DNA from: an uncultured Collinsella sp.
GTDB taxonomy: Bacteria; Actinomycetota; Coriobacteriia; Coriobacteriales; Coriobacteriaceae
NCBI GenBank assembly: GCA_902479065.1
Contig: CABSNM010000002.1
Location: 1 to 64,000 of the forward strand
Direction of reading: 5' to 3'
DNA length: 64,000 nt
Shown: piece after piece, positions 27,331 to 35,162 of the stretch
Layout of the letters: each line of letters begins with the position of its first letter
Position numbering within the stretch: the first letter of the stretch is position 1
Translations under genes and position numbers: made by a program
The notes under the pieces: model-generated
What the model saw: only the letters and a program-made list of their open reading frames with translations
Database searches by the model: none
Told to the model about the DNA's origin: nothing

Positions 27331-27396
27331 GTTTTCAACAGCCCTCCCCAACTGGCCAAAAGCTTGCCAAGAGCTGGACGAAGCCCTGTTGAAAAC
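27331..27396. promoter_or_regulatory. Inverted repeat upstream of the nuclease-like gene
   Basis: GTTTTCAACAG (27331-27341) and CTGTTGAAAAC (27386-27396) are perfect 11-bp arms. The 44 bases between contain further partial pairs (TTGGCCA, AGCT). It lies 84-149 bp upstream of the gene start. It could be an operator, a leader hairpin or a second small repeat. The remaining bases of this 290-bp gap show nothing else apart from repeat copy 3. Confidence 0.5.
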
Positions 27397-27430
27397 CCCA
27401 TTTTTTTCTCATGCAGAAGCTTTACGCGGC

Positions 27431-27550
27431 AAGTGAGTAGACTTTTTTGAACATTCCGAGCAGGCCGGTCTTCCTGCTTCTCAAAACCACAGGTAGATAG
27501 CTTGTTTCAAAACGGCCTGGTCGCCAAAGTGCTAAAAGTCTACTCACTTA
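27431..27550. repeat. 120-bp terminal-inverted-repeat element, copy 3
   Basis: It has the same ends and exact length as copies 1 and 2. Its right arm supplies the end of pdxR: the last codons read CCT AAG and the TGA stop at 27544-27546 comes from the element's AAGTGAGTAG end. It therefore overlaps the 3' end of a conserved gene. Confidence 0.85.
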
Positions 27551-28980
27551 GGTTGCAGAGTGCCCCCCATTAGCTGCAATTCCAAGGTTGTTAGTACTTT
27601 TGGACTCAGATCGTCATACTGAACAAGAATTTGAGTTGAGTTTTCAGGGACAGATGCACCATCGGCACACCAAAAACAGTCACCGATATCGATAAAAGGG
27701 ATGCTCGAGCGCGTGAGGGCCCGTGCAAAAGTGCTTCTGCCCGTTCCACGCTCCGCAACCACGATACAGTAAAGGCCCGCGTCTGCATGCTCGATCGAGA
27801 CCTCTCCTGCCGGAAATACCTTCCGCACAAGCGCCATCAGGCCATCACGCGCCTCGCGAGCACGAACGCGCACGCGGTTCACATGTCGCTCGTAATCACC
27901 CGATTCCAGCAAACGCGCCAAAGCGACCTGATCAACAGAGCTCACCGACGAGGCGTAGAAACCAAGGTTGCGCCTAAACCGCTCCATTAACTCATCGGGC
28001 AACACCATGTACGCCAAACGCAACGCCGATGAAAGGCTCTTCGAAAACGTGTTGGTGTAGATAACCGACTGGGCGGCATCGATCGACGCGAGCGCGGGAA
28101 TCGGCTTCCCGGCAAGGCGAAACTCACAATCAAAGTCATCTTCGATGAGATACCGACCTGGTCGCTCGGCGGCCCAGCTCAGAAGCGCATAGCGACGCGC
28201 AATGCTCGTCACAAGGCCGGTTGGATATTGGTGAGACGGCATCAGGTGAAGTACATCGGTCCCGGTTTTCTGCAGAGCGCTCAAGTCCACCCCCTCATCA
28301 TCCAACGGGATATGTCGAACTTTGCAGCCCATAGCCTGATAAATGCGCGTCAGACGTAAATAGCCCGGGTCCTCAACGGCATACACCTTGTCAGCGCCAA
28401 GCAACTGAACCAACATGGTATCGAGCAGCTGAGCGCCCGCGCCGATAACAATGTTATTGGGGTCGACATTCATACCCCTCGTCCCGCGCAGATGATGAGC
28501 AATTGCGCATCGTAGCCGAACGGTGCCCTGTGCCGGTGCGGGCGAAAAGATCTCGCGCTCGTCTTCGGATGTCAGCGTCGCCCGCAGTGCGCTTTGCCAA
28601 AGCCGCGCCGCCTCCAAAGCGGAAGGAGAAAGTGCGTCGAATTGCTCGACCCGCCCGCGGACATCATGCGCGCTGGGGTCCACAGAGACGGCATCTCGGT
28701 CGATGCCCTCCGAAGCCAAAGGCAAAACCGGTGCATCCGGAAGCTTGCAAGCGTAGTAGCCACGCCGCGGCTTTGAGCAAATATAGCCCTCGGCAAGTAG
28801 CTGGCTATATGCATTCTCGATAGTAATGACACTGATTCCCAGATGACTGGCAAAGGCACGCTTAGACGGCAGATGCTCTCCCGCCGCAATACGGCCAGCA
28901 ACAATATCATCTCGAATTTGCTGGTAAACATACTCATAGAGCGATGCTTCGCCGCGTTTTTCCAAATTGTAGTCAAGCAT
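27544..28980 (-). CDS. pdxR: MocR/GntR regulator with aminotransferase domain, PdxR-like
   Basis: Residues about 1-75 of this 478-residue protein form a GntR winged helix (LYEYVYQQIRDDIVAGRIAAGEHLPSKRAFASHLGISVITIENAYSQLLAEGY). The rest is a fold-type I aminotransferase-like domain with NNIVIGAGAQLLD, LMPSHQYPTG, YLIEDDFDCEF and the PLP lysine region YTNTFSKSLSSALRLAY. It lies divergent to pdxST, as PdxR activators of vitamin B6 synthesis do, sensing PLP. ATG 28980 with AGGTGAT upstream is preferred to a TTG at 29013. The C terminus ends inside repeat copy 3. Confidence 0.88.
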   Translation of the reverse strand: MLDYNLEKRGEASLYEYVYQQIRDDIVAGRIAAGEHLPSKRAFASHLGISVITIENAYSQLLAEGYICSKPRRGYYACKLPDAPVLPLASEGIDRDAVSVDPSAHDVRGRVEQFDALSPSALEAARLWQSALRATLTSEDEREIFSPAPAQGTVRLRCAIAHHLRGTRGMNVDPNNIVIGAGAQLLDTMLVQLLGADKVYAVEDPGYLRLTRIYQAMGCKVRHIPLDDEGVDLSALQKTGTDVLHLMPSHQYPTGLVTSIARRYALLSWAAERPGRYLIEDDFDCEFRLAGKPIPALASIDAAQSVIYTNTFSKSLSSALRLAYMVLPDELMERFRRNLGFYASSVSSVDQVALARLLESGDYERHVNRVRVRAREARDGLMALVRKVFPAGEVSIEHADAGLYCIVVAERGTGRSTFARALTRSSIPFIDIGDCFWCADGASVPENSTQILVQYDDLSPKVLTTLELQLMGGTLQPK

Positions 28981-28991
28981 GAGTTTATCAC

Positions 28992-29034
28992 CTGACCTTA
29001 TCGAGCTGTTCAATCTGGTATTAAGCTGGCCTTA
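28992..29034. promoter_or_regulatory. Three direct repeats, probable PdxR sites
   Basis: CTGACCTTA (28992), CTGGTATTA (29015) and CTGGCCTTA (29026) fit CTGRYMTTA. Their starts are 23 and 11 bp apart, close to whole helical turns. They sit between the divergent pdxR and pdxS genes, where MocR regulators bind direct repeats. Confidence 0.5.
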
Positions 29035-29125
29035 TTATTATCTCGAAAACTGAGTATTTTGCCATACCCAGCTCCCCGATAGGATGTTCCATCAAGCAAT
29101 GCACATGCCAACCAAGGGAGCAACC

Positions 29126-30016
29126 ATGGCAGAACAGACCAGCAAGGCCGATCGCGTCAAACTCAATCGCGAACTCGCGCAGATGCTCAAGGGCGGCGTC
29201 ATCATGGACGTCACCACACCCGAGCAGGCGCGCATCGCCGAGGAGGCAGGCGCCTGCGCCGTCATGGCACTCGAGCGCATTCCGGCCGATATCCGTGCCG
29301 CGGGCGGCGTCTCGCGCATGAGCGACCCCAAGATGATCAAGGGCATCCAGGAGGCCGTCTCCATCCCTGTTATGGCCAAGTGCCGCATCGGCCACATTGT
29401 CGAGGCGCAGGTCCTGCAGGCCATCGAGATCGATTACATCGACGAGTCCGAGGTTCTCTCTCCTGCCGACGACGTCTATCATATCGACAAGACCCAGTTT
29501 GACGTGCCGTTTGTCTGCGGCGCTCGCGATCTGGGCGAGGCGCTGCGCCGTGTTGCCGAGGGCGCCACGATGATTCGCACCAAGGGCGAGCCGGGCACGG
29601 GCGACGTCGTCCAGGCTGTACGCCACATGCGCAAGATCCAAAAGCAGATCCGCGACGTTGTTGCCCTTCGCGATGACGAGCTCTTTGAGGCAGCCAAGCA
29701 ACTGCAGGTTCCGGTCGAGCTGGTGCGCGAGGTCCATGCCACGGGTAAGCTTCCCGTCGTGAACTTTGCCGCCGGCGGCGTAGCGACCCCCGCCGACGCC
29801 GCGCTGATGATGCAGCTGGGTGCCGAGGGCGTCTTTGTCGGCTCGGGCATCTTTAAGAGCGGCGACCCCGCCAAGCGCGCCGCCGCCATCGTCAAGGCCG
29901 TGGCAAACTTCACCGATGCCAAGCTCATCGCTGAGCTTTCGGAGGACCTGGGCGAGGCCATGGTGGGCATCAACGCCGACGAGATCGAGATCATCATGGA
30001 GGAGCGCGGGCGCTAG
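29126..30016 (+). CDS. pdxS: Pyridoxal 5'-phosphate synthase subunit PdxS
   Basis: This 296-residue (beta/alpha)8 protein has the family hallmarks GGVIMDVTTPEQARIAEEAGA, VMALERIPADIR, the catalytic lysine in VMAKCRIGH, and KGEPGTGDVV. PdxS makes PLP from ribose 5-phosphate, glyceraldehyde 3-phosphate and ammonia supplied by PdxT. AAGGGAGCAACC precedes ATG 29126; the frame extends to 29084 without a ribosome site. pdxT follows 20 bp later. Confidence 0.95.
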   Translation: MAEQTSKADRVKLNRELAQMLKGGVIMDVTTPEQARIAEEAGACAVMALERIPADIRAAGGVSRMSDPKMIKGIQEAVSIPVMAKCRIGHIVEAQVLQAIEIDYIDESEVLSPADDVYHIDKTQFDVPFVCGARDLGEALRRVAEGATMIRTKGEPGTGDVVQAVRHMRKIQKQIRDVVALRDDELFEAAKQLQVPVELVREVHATGKLPVVNFAAGGVATPADAALMMQLGAEGVFVGSGIFKSGDPAKRAAAIVKAVANFTDAKLIAELSEDLGEAMVGINADEIEIIMEERGR

Positions 30017-30036
30017 TCCAGCAGAAAGGATCGCAC

Positions 30037-30624
30037 ATGAGCGATTACGCAGACCAGACGGTCGCCGTGCTGGCGGTCCAAGGTGCTTTTGCCGAGCACG
30101 AGGCAAGACTATCCGAGCTTGGCGCACGTTGTATTGAGCTGAGACAGGCGGCTGATTTGAAGCAGGACTTTGACCGTCTGGTACTTCCCGGCGGCGAGTC
30201 TACCGTTCAAGGGAAGCTGCTTGATGAGTTGGGCATGCTCGAGGAGCTTCGTGCCCGTATCGCTGAAGGCATGCCCGTCCTGGGCACCTGCGCCGGCCTG
30301 ATTCTGCTGGCTCACGACCTTGCCGCCCATGACGATAAGGGCACGCCGCGTTTGGCAACCATGGATGTACTTGTCGAGCGCAATGCCTACGGCAGACAGC
30401 TCGGCAGCTTTCGAACCAAGGGACAGGTAGCCGGCATCGACGGTGAAGTGCCGCTGACGTTTATCCGCGCGCCCCGCATCGTCGAGGTCCACGGCGACGC
30501 AAAGGCCTTAGCGAAAGTCGACGGCCGTATCGTCGCCGCGCGCCAGGGCAACCAGCTCGGCGTAACCTTCCACCCCGAACTCGACGAAGACACCCGCCTC
30601 CACGAACTGTTCCTACAAATGTAG
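30037..30624 (+). CDS. pdxT: Pyridoxal 5'-phosphate synthase glutaminase PdxT
   Basis: This 195-residue class I glutaminase has LVLPGGESTVQGKLL, the nucleophile cysteine in PVLGTCAGLILLA, and the C-terminal HPELDEDTRLH with the catalytic His and Glu. It releases ammonia from glutamine and passes it to PdxS in the 12+12 PLP synthase complex. GCAGAAAGGATCGCAC precedes the ATG. It is the second gene of the pdxST operon. Confidence 0.95.
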   Translation: MSDYADQTVAVLAVQGAFAEHEARLSELGARCIELRQAADLKQDFDRLVLPGGESTVQGKLLDELGMLEELRARIAEGMPVLGTCAGLILLAHDLAAHDDKGTPRLATMDVLVERNAYGRQLGSFRTKGQVAGIDGEVPLTFIRAPRIVEVHGDAKALAKVDGRIVAARQGNQLGVTFHPELDEDTRLHELFLQM

Positions 30625-30648
30625 GCATCGAAATCAACAAACGAAACG

Positions 30649-30710
30649 AGAGTGGATGATCTCCCACTTTAAGCTTGAATGCAGGCTCAAACCGGGAGAT
30701 CATCCACTCT
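30649..30710. repeat. 62-bp palindromic element
   Basis: AGAGTGGATGATCTCCC (30649-30665) and GGGAGATCATCCACTCT (30694-30710) are perfect 17-bp arms, and an inner stem (TTTAAGCTTG with CAGGCTCAAA, two mismatches) nearly closes the loop. It lies 24 bp after pdxT, within a 359-bp non-coding stretch. It may act as the pdxST terminator or be a REP-type repeat. Confidence 0.75.
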
Positions 30711-30719
30711 TGTTCTATG

Positions 30720-30835
30720 TAGTCGTTTAAGAACGTCCCCAATGACTACAAGGAGTGTCCCAAGCTGCCGGCAGAAAAGGAACGTCCCTAACTGCCGCAT
30801 CCGGAGCAAGACAACGCCGCAGGCAGAGGACGGAC
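30720..30835. repeat. Degenerate REP-like segment
   Basis: GAACGTCCCCAATGACTAC, TGTCCCAAGCTGCCGGCAG and GGAACGTCCCTAACTGCCG follow one another with shared GTCCC-AA-TGCC-type words. The pattern resembles the CCTGTCCC half of the 35-bp repeat found at 6653 and 57155. No gene is visible here. Confidence 0.35.
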
Positions 30836-30875
30836 AGCGAGCGGGTCGCATTTGAGGCAAGGTGACGTGAAACGA

Positions 30876-30904
30876 AAGGGCGCTGACCTTCTGGTCGCGC
30901 CCTT
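30876..30904. terminator. GC hairpin in the pdxT-RGG gap
   Basis: AAGGGCGCTGACC pairs with GGTCGCGCCCTT with one bulge around TTCT. It lies between the convergent pdxT and RGG genes. The T tract is weak on both sides. Confidence 0.5.
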
Positions 30905-30952
30905 GAAGTTGAACGTCAGATTGTCCAAATGCGGCCCGCGCAGCGTCGGCCC

Positions 30953-30980
30953 GTTACGGCGTTTGGTAAAACGCCGTAAC
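30953..30980 (-). terminator. Hairpin directly after the RGG-protein gene
   Basis: GTTACGGCGTTT and AAACGCCGTAAC are perfect 12-bp arms around GGTA. It begins 3 bp from the RGG gene stop on the minus strand, so it likely ends that transcript. Confidence 0.65.
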
Positions 30981-30983
30981 TAA

Positions 30984-31895
30984 TTAAAAGCGATTGCCGC
31001 GGAAGCCGCCGCCATTGCGGCCGCCACGATCGCCACCGCGACCGCCGCGGTCGTTACCACGGTTGCCGCCAAAGCCGCCACGGTTGCCGCCGCGGTCGCC
31101 ATAGCCACCACGGTTGCCGCCAAAGCCGCCGCGACCACCGCGGTCGCCGCCACGGTCACCAAAGCCGCCACGGCCACCGCGATCGCCGCCGCGACCGCCA
31201 CGGTCGCCGCCGCGGCCACCGCGATCGCCAAAGCCGCCGCGACCGCCGCGGTCGCCGCCGCGGCCACCGCGATCGTCACGGCCGCCGCGAGGACCGCGGT
31301 CCTCGTCCAGGCCCATGGCGACGAGCGGAGCGATAACCTTATCGAGAGCGGCCATCAGCTCGGTGGCCTCCTCGTAAGAAAGCTCGGGCAGGAGCTTCTC
31401 CTTCTTGTTGGCAAGCTCGACCAGGCCCTCAGCGGCATCCTCGGCAGCGAAGACAACGATCTTGCGCATATCGCCCTCGGCGTCGTCGATGCGGCCGACC
31501 AGATCGGCAGCCTCGGCCTCGGCCATCAGGCCATCGAGCTCACGAAGGCGCATGCCCAGCAGGTCGGACATTTCCTTCTGCTCCATCTTGGGCTTGAGGT
31601 CAAGGAGCTTGATGGCGCGCTCGATGTTCGCCATGCGCTCGGCCTTGGCCTCCTCCTCCTTGGAAATAGCAAAGCGACGGCTACGCAGCAGGCGGGCGGC
31701 CTTCTGCATCTTGTCCATCAGCTCTTCGTCATCGTAATCAACGGCGGCCTCGACAACCTCGGCCTCCTCCTCGGCGGAAACCTCGTCAGCAGCCTCAACC
31801 TCGGCAGCTTCGGTCTCCACGGTCTCGACTGCCTCGACCTCGGCAGCCATGGTCTCGTTCTCGGTCTCGTTCATGATCTCTTCGTTCTCGGACAT
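30984..31895 (-). CDS. RGG-repeat protein with acidic N terminus
   Basis: This 303-residue protein has three parts. Residues 1-55 are Glu/Ala/Val-rich and highly acidic. About 60-190 are helical with a winged-helix-like pattern (RRFAISKEEEAKAERMANIE, then MEQKEMSDLLGMRLRELDGL). About 205-303 are almost only Arg, Gly, Asp, Asn and Phe in repeats such as DRGGRGG, FGDRGG and GGNRGG. RGG boxes bind RNA and can drive condensate formation. RNA binding is a strong inference; the partner is unknown. The gene stands alone with its own terminator. The codon pattern of the repeats is itself repetitive, so its length may vary between strains. Confidence 0.8.
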   Translation of the reverse strand: MSENEEIMNETENETMAAEVEAVETVETEAAEVEAADEVSAEEEAEVVEAAVDYDDEELMDKMQKAARLLRSRRFAISKEEEAKAERMANIERAIKLLDLKPKMEQKEMSDLLGMRLRELDGLMAEAEAADLVGRIDDAEGDMRKIVVFAAEDAAEGLVELANKKEKLLPELSYEEATELMAALDKVIAPLVAMGLDEDRGPRGGRDDRGGRGGDRGGRGGFGDRGGRGGDRGGRGGDRGGRGGFGDRGGDRGGRGGFGGNRGGYGDRGGNRGGFGGNRGNDRGGRGGDRGGRNGGGFRGNRF

Positions 31896-32047
31896 GAGAC
31901 TCCTTCTTGGCCCTCTCGGGCATCATCGCCCCATTCGCGGGGCCCGTCGCGCACTCTTTGCGCTTTAAACATTCATGCCTCTCGGCAAAACGTCCATTAG
32001 TTTATGGTGTCGCCATCCAATCTAGCTGCAGAATCTATGTGCACACA

Positions 32048-33463
32048 TTAATGCGACATGTGCGACTCGCGACGAGCGTACACCAGCGACGTCGCGAACC
32101 CGACCACGGCAATCACAGCCGCCACACGCACGGCAGTTGCAAATCCAATCGCCTGGGCAACGTCGGTCGCAGCGCCAGCCGCGCCGGCAGTCGCCGCAGA
32201 ACTCGAGAGCAGGCCGATAAACAGCGACGGGCCAAACGATGCGGCAATCATGTTCCACGTGTTGAGTAATGCCGTTCCATGAGGATGCTCAGCGGCAGGC
32301 AGCGTCTCCAAGCCGGCCGTCTGCGAGGGGCTCAGCACCAAACCGACTCCGGCATACACCACAACGGTCAGCGCCACGACGACGCCGATGTTCATGCTTG
32401 CCGCCGTCATCGATATGGCAGTCTGTCCCACGGCAATCAGGGCAAAGCCGACCGGCAGCAGTGGCCATGCGCCGCGGGCGTCCATCACGCGTCCGCCCAC
32501 AATCGAGGTCACGGCGTTGCAGGCAATCGCCGGCAAAATGAGCAAGCCCGCAACAAGTGCGGTCATGCCGTATGCGCCCTCAAAATAGAGCGGTAACAAA
32601 ACGCTCATCGAGAACGTCGTCATCATCGACACCACCACAAGCAAACACGCAGGCCAAAAACGAACGCTCGCCATGGGACGCACGTTAAGCACCGGATGCT
32701 CGAGCTTGAGCTGACGGGCCGCAAACAGGCCGAGCAGCACAATGGCGGCGAAAAGAGCCACGATGCCGGCAATCAGATTGGTCGAGAACTCGCCTACGGA
32801 ATACACAAATGCCGTAATGCCGGCGGCAAGCAAAACAACCGACAGAATATCAAGCGTGGTATTCGAGCGCTCTCCGACATTCTGAACAAGCTTAACGCCC
32901 GCCGCAGCGACCACAATACCGCCCACCAGCGGCACTACGAACACCGCCCTCCAGCCGAACAACGTGCACATAAGACCGCTGATTACGGGTCCAAACGCCG
33001 GCCCTAGCGTAATGCAGGCACCGCCCAGGCTCAGATACAGACCGAGCTTCTCACGCGGGGCACAAGACAGCACCACGTTCATCATGAGCGGAAACAAGAT
33101 GCCCGATCCCGCAGCCTGCAAAATACGACTTGGCAGCAAAACGCTAAACGACGGAGCGATCAGACACAGGACTTCGCCGGCGACCATACATCCGCATGCG
33201 AAAAACAACAGCTTGCGCGTCGAGAAACGGCCGGATAGGAAGGCCATGATGGCCGTAAAGATCGACGTCACGATCATGTAGCCCGAAACGAGCCACTGCG
33301 CCGTGGTGGCACTCACCGAAAAGGCTGCCATAATGTCGTGCAACGCCACGTTAATGATGTTCTCGTTAAACGCGGCAACAAAGGCTGCAATATACATTAC
33401 GACGAGAATCGCCGCAGTGGCCGATGGCGCTACTTGAACTTGTTGCTGAGATTTGCTCCCCAT
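32048..33463 (-). CDS. MFS multidrug-type transporter (DHA2 family)
   Basis: This 471-residue protein has about 14 hydrophobic segments. Matches to the DHA2/EmrB group include FNENIINVALHDIMAAF, TTAQWLVSGYMIVTSIF, the motif A-like FLSGRFSTRKLLFF and the motif C region GGACITLGPAFGPVISG. Such pumps export drugs or metabolites with proton exchange. GGAAGGAAATGC before ATG 33463 sets the start; the frame runs much further upstream but only mirrors the deformylase gene. It is divergent to the deformylase-like gene. Confidence 0.88.
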   Translation of the reverse strand: MGSKSQQQVQVAPSATAAILVVMYIAAFVAAFNENIINVALHDIMAAFSVSATTAQWLVSGYMIVTSIFTAIMAFLSGRFSTRKLLFFACGCMVAGEVLCLIAPSFSVLLPSRILQAAGSGILFPLMMNVVLSCAPREKLGLYLSLGGACITLGPAFGPVISGLMCTLFGWRAVFVVPLVGGIVVAAAGVKLVQNVGERSNTTLDILSVVLLAAGITAFVYSVGEFSTNLIAGIVALFAAIVLLGLFAARQLKLEHPVLNVRPMASVRFWPACLLVVVSMMTTFSMSVLLPLYFEGAYGMTALVAGLLILPAIACNAVTSIVGGRVMDARGAWPLLPVGFALIAVGQTAISMTAASMNIGVVVALTVVVYAGVGLVLSPSQTAGLETLPAAEHPHGTALLNTWNMIAASFGPSLFIGLLSSSAATAGAAGAATDVAQAIGFATAVRVAAVIAVVGFATSLVYARRESHMSH

Positions 33464-33668
33464 GCATTTCCTTCCTCTTGGAACGACAGTCGCATCGCCC
33501 CAGAGGAACAGTCCAGGGCGAAAAATGAGCCCTAGACTTACGCCAGACGCCGTACACGACGAATCTGGCAACATGGTCCAACGTCGAAAGATTGTAACGC
33601 GGACGCACAGCCTTCCTTCCGCGCTATTATTAAAAGTCCACGAAAGCATAAGACATGAGGAGCCCGCC

Positions 33669-34079
33669 ATGATTAAGCCCATCATGAAATCCGAGTTCTT
33701 TTTGCACCTGCCTTCCGAAGACGCGGGACCCGACGATGCCGTGACCGGGCAGGATCTCCTGGATACACTCCACGTGCATGAGCACGAGTGCGTGGGACTC
33801 GCCGCCAACATGATCGGCGTGCGCAAGCGCATCATCTGCGTAAAGGACGGCAACAGGACACTCCTGATGTACAACCCTCAAATTCTTGAGCCGGTCAATG
33901 CCTATCAGACGAGCGAAGGATGTCTCTCGCTGATCGGCGAGCGCCCCTGTACCCGCTATCGCCGCATTAAGGTTGAGTATTTGGACGAGAACTTCGTCCA
34001 CCGCATCAAAAACTTCTCGGGCTACACCGCCGAGATCATCCAACACGAAATCGACCACTGCAATGGCGTCGTGGTTTAG
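33669..34079 (+). CDS. Peptide-deformylase-like protein with altered motif 1
   Basis: This 136-residue protein keeps motif 2 (EGCLS, 83-87, metal cysteine 85) and motif 3 (HEIDH, 126-130). In motif 1 it reads GLAANMIG, so the conserved Gln (GxGxAAxQ) is replaced by Met 48. That Gln stabilises the transition state in known deformylases, so activity may be reduced or the substrate changed. It is also shorter than typical Def (about 150-170). AGGAGCCCGCC precedes the ATG. A second deformylase-like gene at 47720 has different changes. A LysR gene follows 36 bp later. Confidence 0.85.
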   Translation: MIKPIMKSEFFLHLPSEDAGPDDAVTGQDLLDTLHVHEHECVGLAANMIGVRKRIICVKDGNRTLLMYNPQILEPVNAYQTSEGCLSLIGERPCTRYRRIKVEYLDENFVHRIKNFSGYTAEIIQHEIDHCNGVVV

Positions 34080-34115
34080 GCCACCTGCCAAAATGAGGGT
34101 ACCGGAGGCCTCCCT

Positions 34116-35039
34116 ATGGATATCAGCCGCTTTGGCGAATTCGCCATCTTAGCGCAGTCACGCACGTTTCTTGATGCGGCGGAACTGCTTTTCATGTCGC
34201 AATCAACCCTCTCCAAGCACATCATGGCAATGGAGCACGAACTCGGCTGCAAGCTCATCGATCGAAGCCAGCGCCACGTAACACTCACCGCGCAAGGTGA
34301 AGCGCTCCTCCCCTATGCGCAAAAAATTGCGACGCTTCAGCACCGCTATCTTGCCGCCATTCAAATAGGCGCAGGTGAGCCGCTCGAGCACCTCACCGTA
34401 GGTTCTATCCCCATTATGGCCCCTTATGGGATCACGGACGCCGTCATCGATTTTCAGCAGGCGAACCCCTCATATTCTGTCGAGCTCATCGAAGGCGAGG
34501 GCGACACACTCAAGCGCATGCTCCTGCACGAGGACATTGACCTGGCCTTCATCCGTGACAGCGGCGCCATCGAGCCGGAGTTCAAAAAGATTCCCTTTAC
34601 GACCGACCGGCTCGTGGCCGTCCTTCCGCTCGACCATCCACTCGCCGAATGTGACACCGTCGAGATAGACGACCTTATCGACGAGAATTTCCTCATGCTT
34701 CCCCAAGGCTCGTTCGTAAGCGAGCTCGTCCTTTCCCTTTGTCGCGAAGCTGGATTTGGCCCACGTGTTACGTTCACCGGCAAACGAGCCGAGAACATCA
34801 TCTCTCTTGTCGCACGCGGCGCCGGCGTCTCATTCCTCATGCGCAAGCCGGCGGAATCGCTCGCCAGCGGAAAGGTAGCCCTGGTGCCGCTCGAGCCCGC
34901 GACGACCTCCGAGGTCAGGCTCTACCTCAAGCGAAACGCCGCGCACTCGCAGGCGGTCGTCTCGTTCATCGGCTTCCTCCCCTACCGTCAGCTCCTGCAG
35001 GGCGACCGTACGTCTTCCACCGCGGCACGACCGTCATAA
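34116..35039 (+). CDS. LysR-family transcriptional regulator
   Basis: Residues 1-62 of this 307-residue protein form the LysR winged helix (FGEFAILAQSRTFLDAAELLFMSQSTLSKHIMAMEHELGCKLIDRS). An effector-binding domain follows (LTVGSIPIMAPYG, DLAFIRDSGAI, VAVLPLDHPLA, MLPQGSFVSELV). The ligand is unknown. It lies just after the deformylase-like gene and converges with the PTS operon. It may control the amidohydrolase-ceramidase-PTS operon next door, but the site it would bind is 5 kb away. GGAGGCCTCCCT precedes the ATG. Confidence 0.88.
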   Translation: MDISRFGEFAILAQSRTFLDAAELLFMSQSTLSKHIMAMEHELGCKLIDRSQRHVTLTAQGEALLPYAQKIATLQHRYLAAIQIGAGEPLEHLTVGSIPIMAPYGITDAVIDFQQANPSYSVELIEGEGDTLKRMLLHEDIDLAFIRDSGAIEPEFKKIPFTTDRLVAVLPLDHPLAECDTVEIDDLIDENFLMLPQGSFVSELVLSLCREAGFGPRVTFTGKRAENIISLVARGAGVSFLMRKPAESLASGKVALVPLEPATTSEVRLYLKRNAAHSQAVVSFIGFLPYRQLLQGDRTSSTAARPS

Positions 35040-35101
35040 TCCCTGCTGCTCCACAACCGCAGACTTGTGTCCGCAAACACGCTGACAACGGCACAAAACA
35101 C

Positions 35102-35142
35102 AAATATGCCTCGGGCGGCACGTCGCCGTCCGAGGCATATTT
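35102..35142. terminator. Bidirectional terminator
   Basis: AAATATGCCTCGG and CCGAGGCATATTT are perfect 13-bp arms between the LysR gene (plus) and the PTS gene (minus), with T tracts on both strands. Confidence 0.85.
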
Positions 35143-35162
35143 AGTTAAAGTGCGCAGACAGA

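Noticed and set aside
15981..27550. CRISPR array
   Set aside because: The three 120-bp copies are dispersed by 10 and 1.4 kb and carry terminal inverted repeats; there is no regular spacer pattern and no cas gene.
30980..31377. Pro/Arg-rich and Ala/Thr-rich frames overlapping the RGG gene
   Set aside because: They are other-frame readings of the repetitive RGG codons; the RGG frame has a full protein with acidic head and a terminator.
33464..33874. N-terminal extension of the MFS transporter
   Set aside because: It overlaps the opposite-strand deformylase-like gene and has no membrane or transporter sequence; ATG 33463 has a strong ribosome site.
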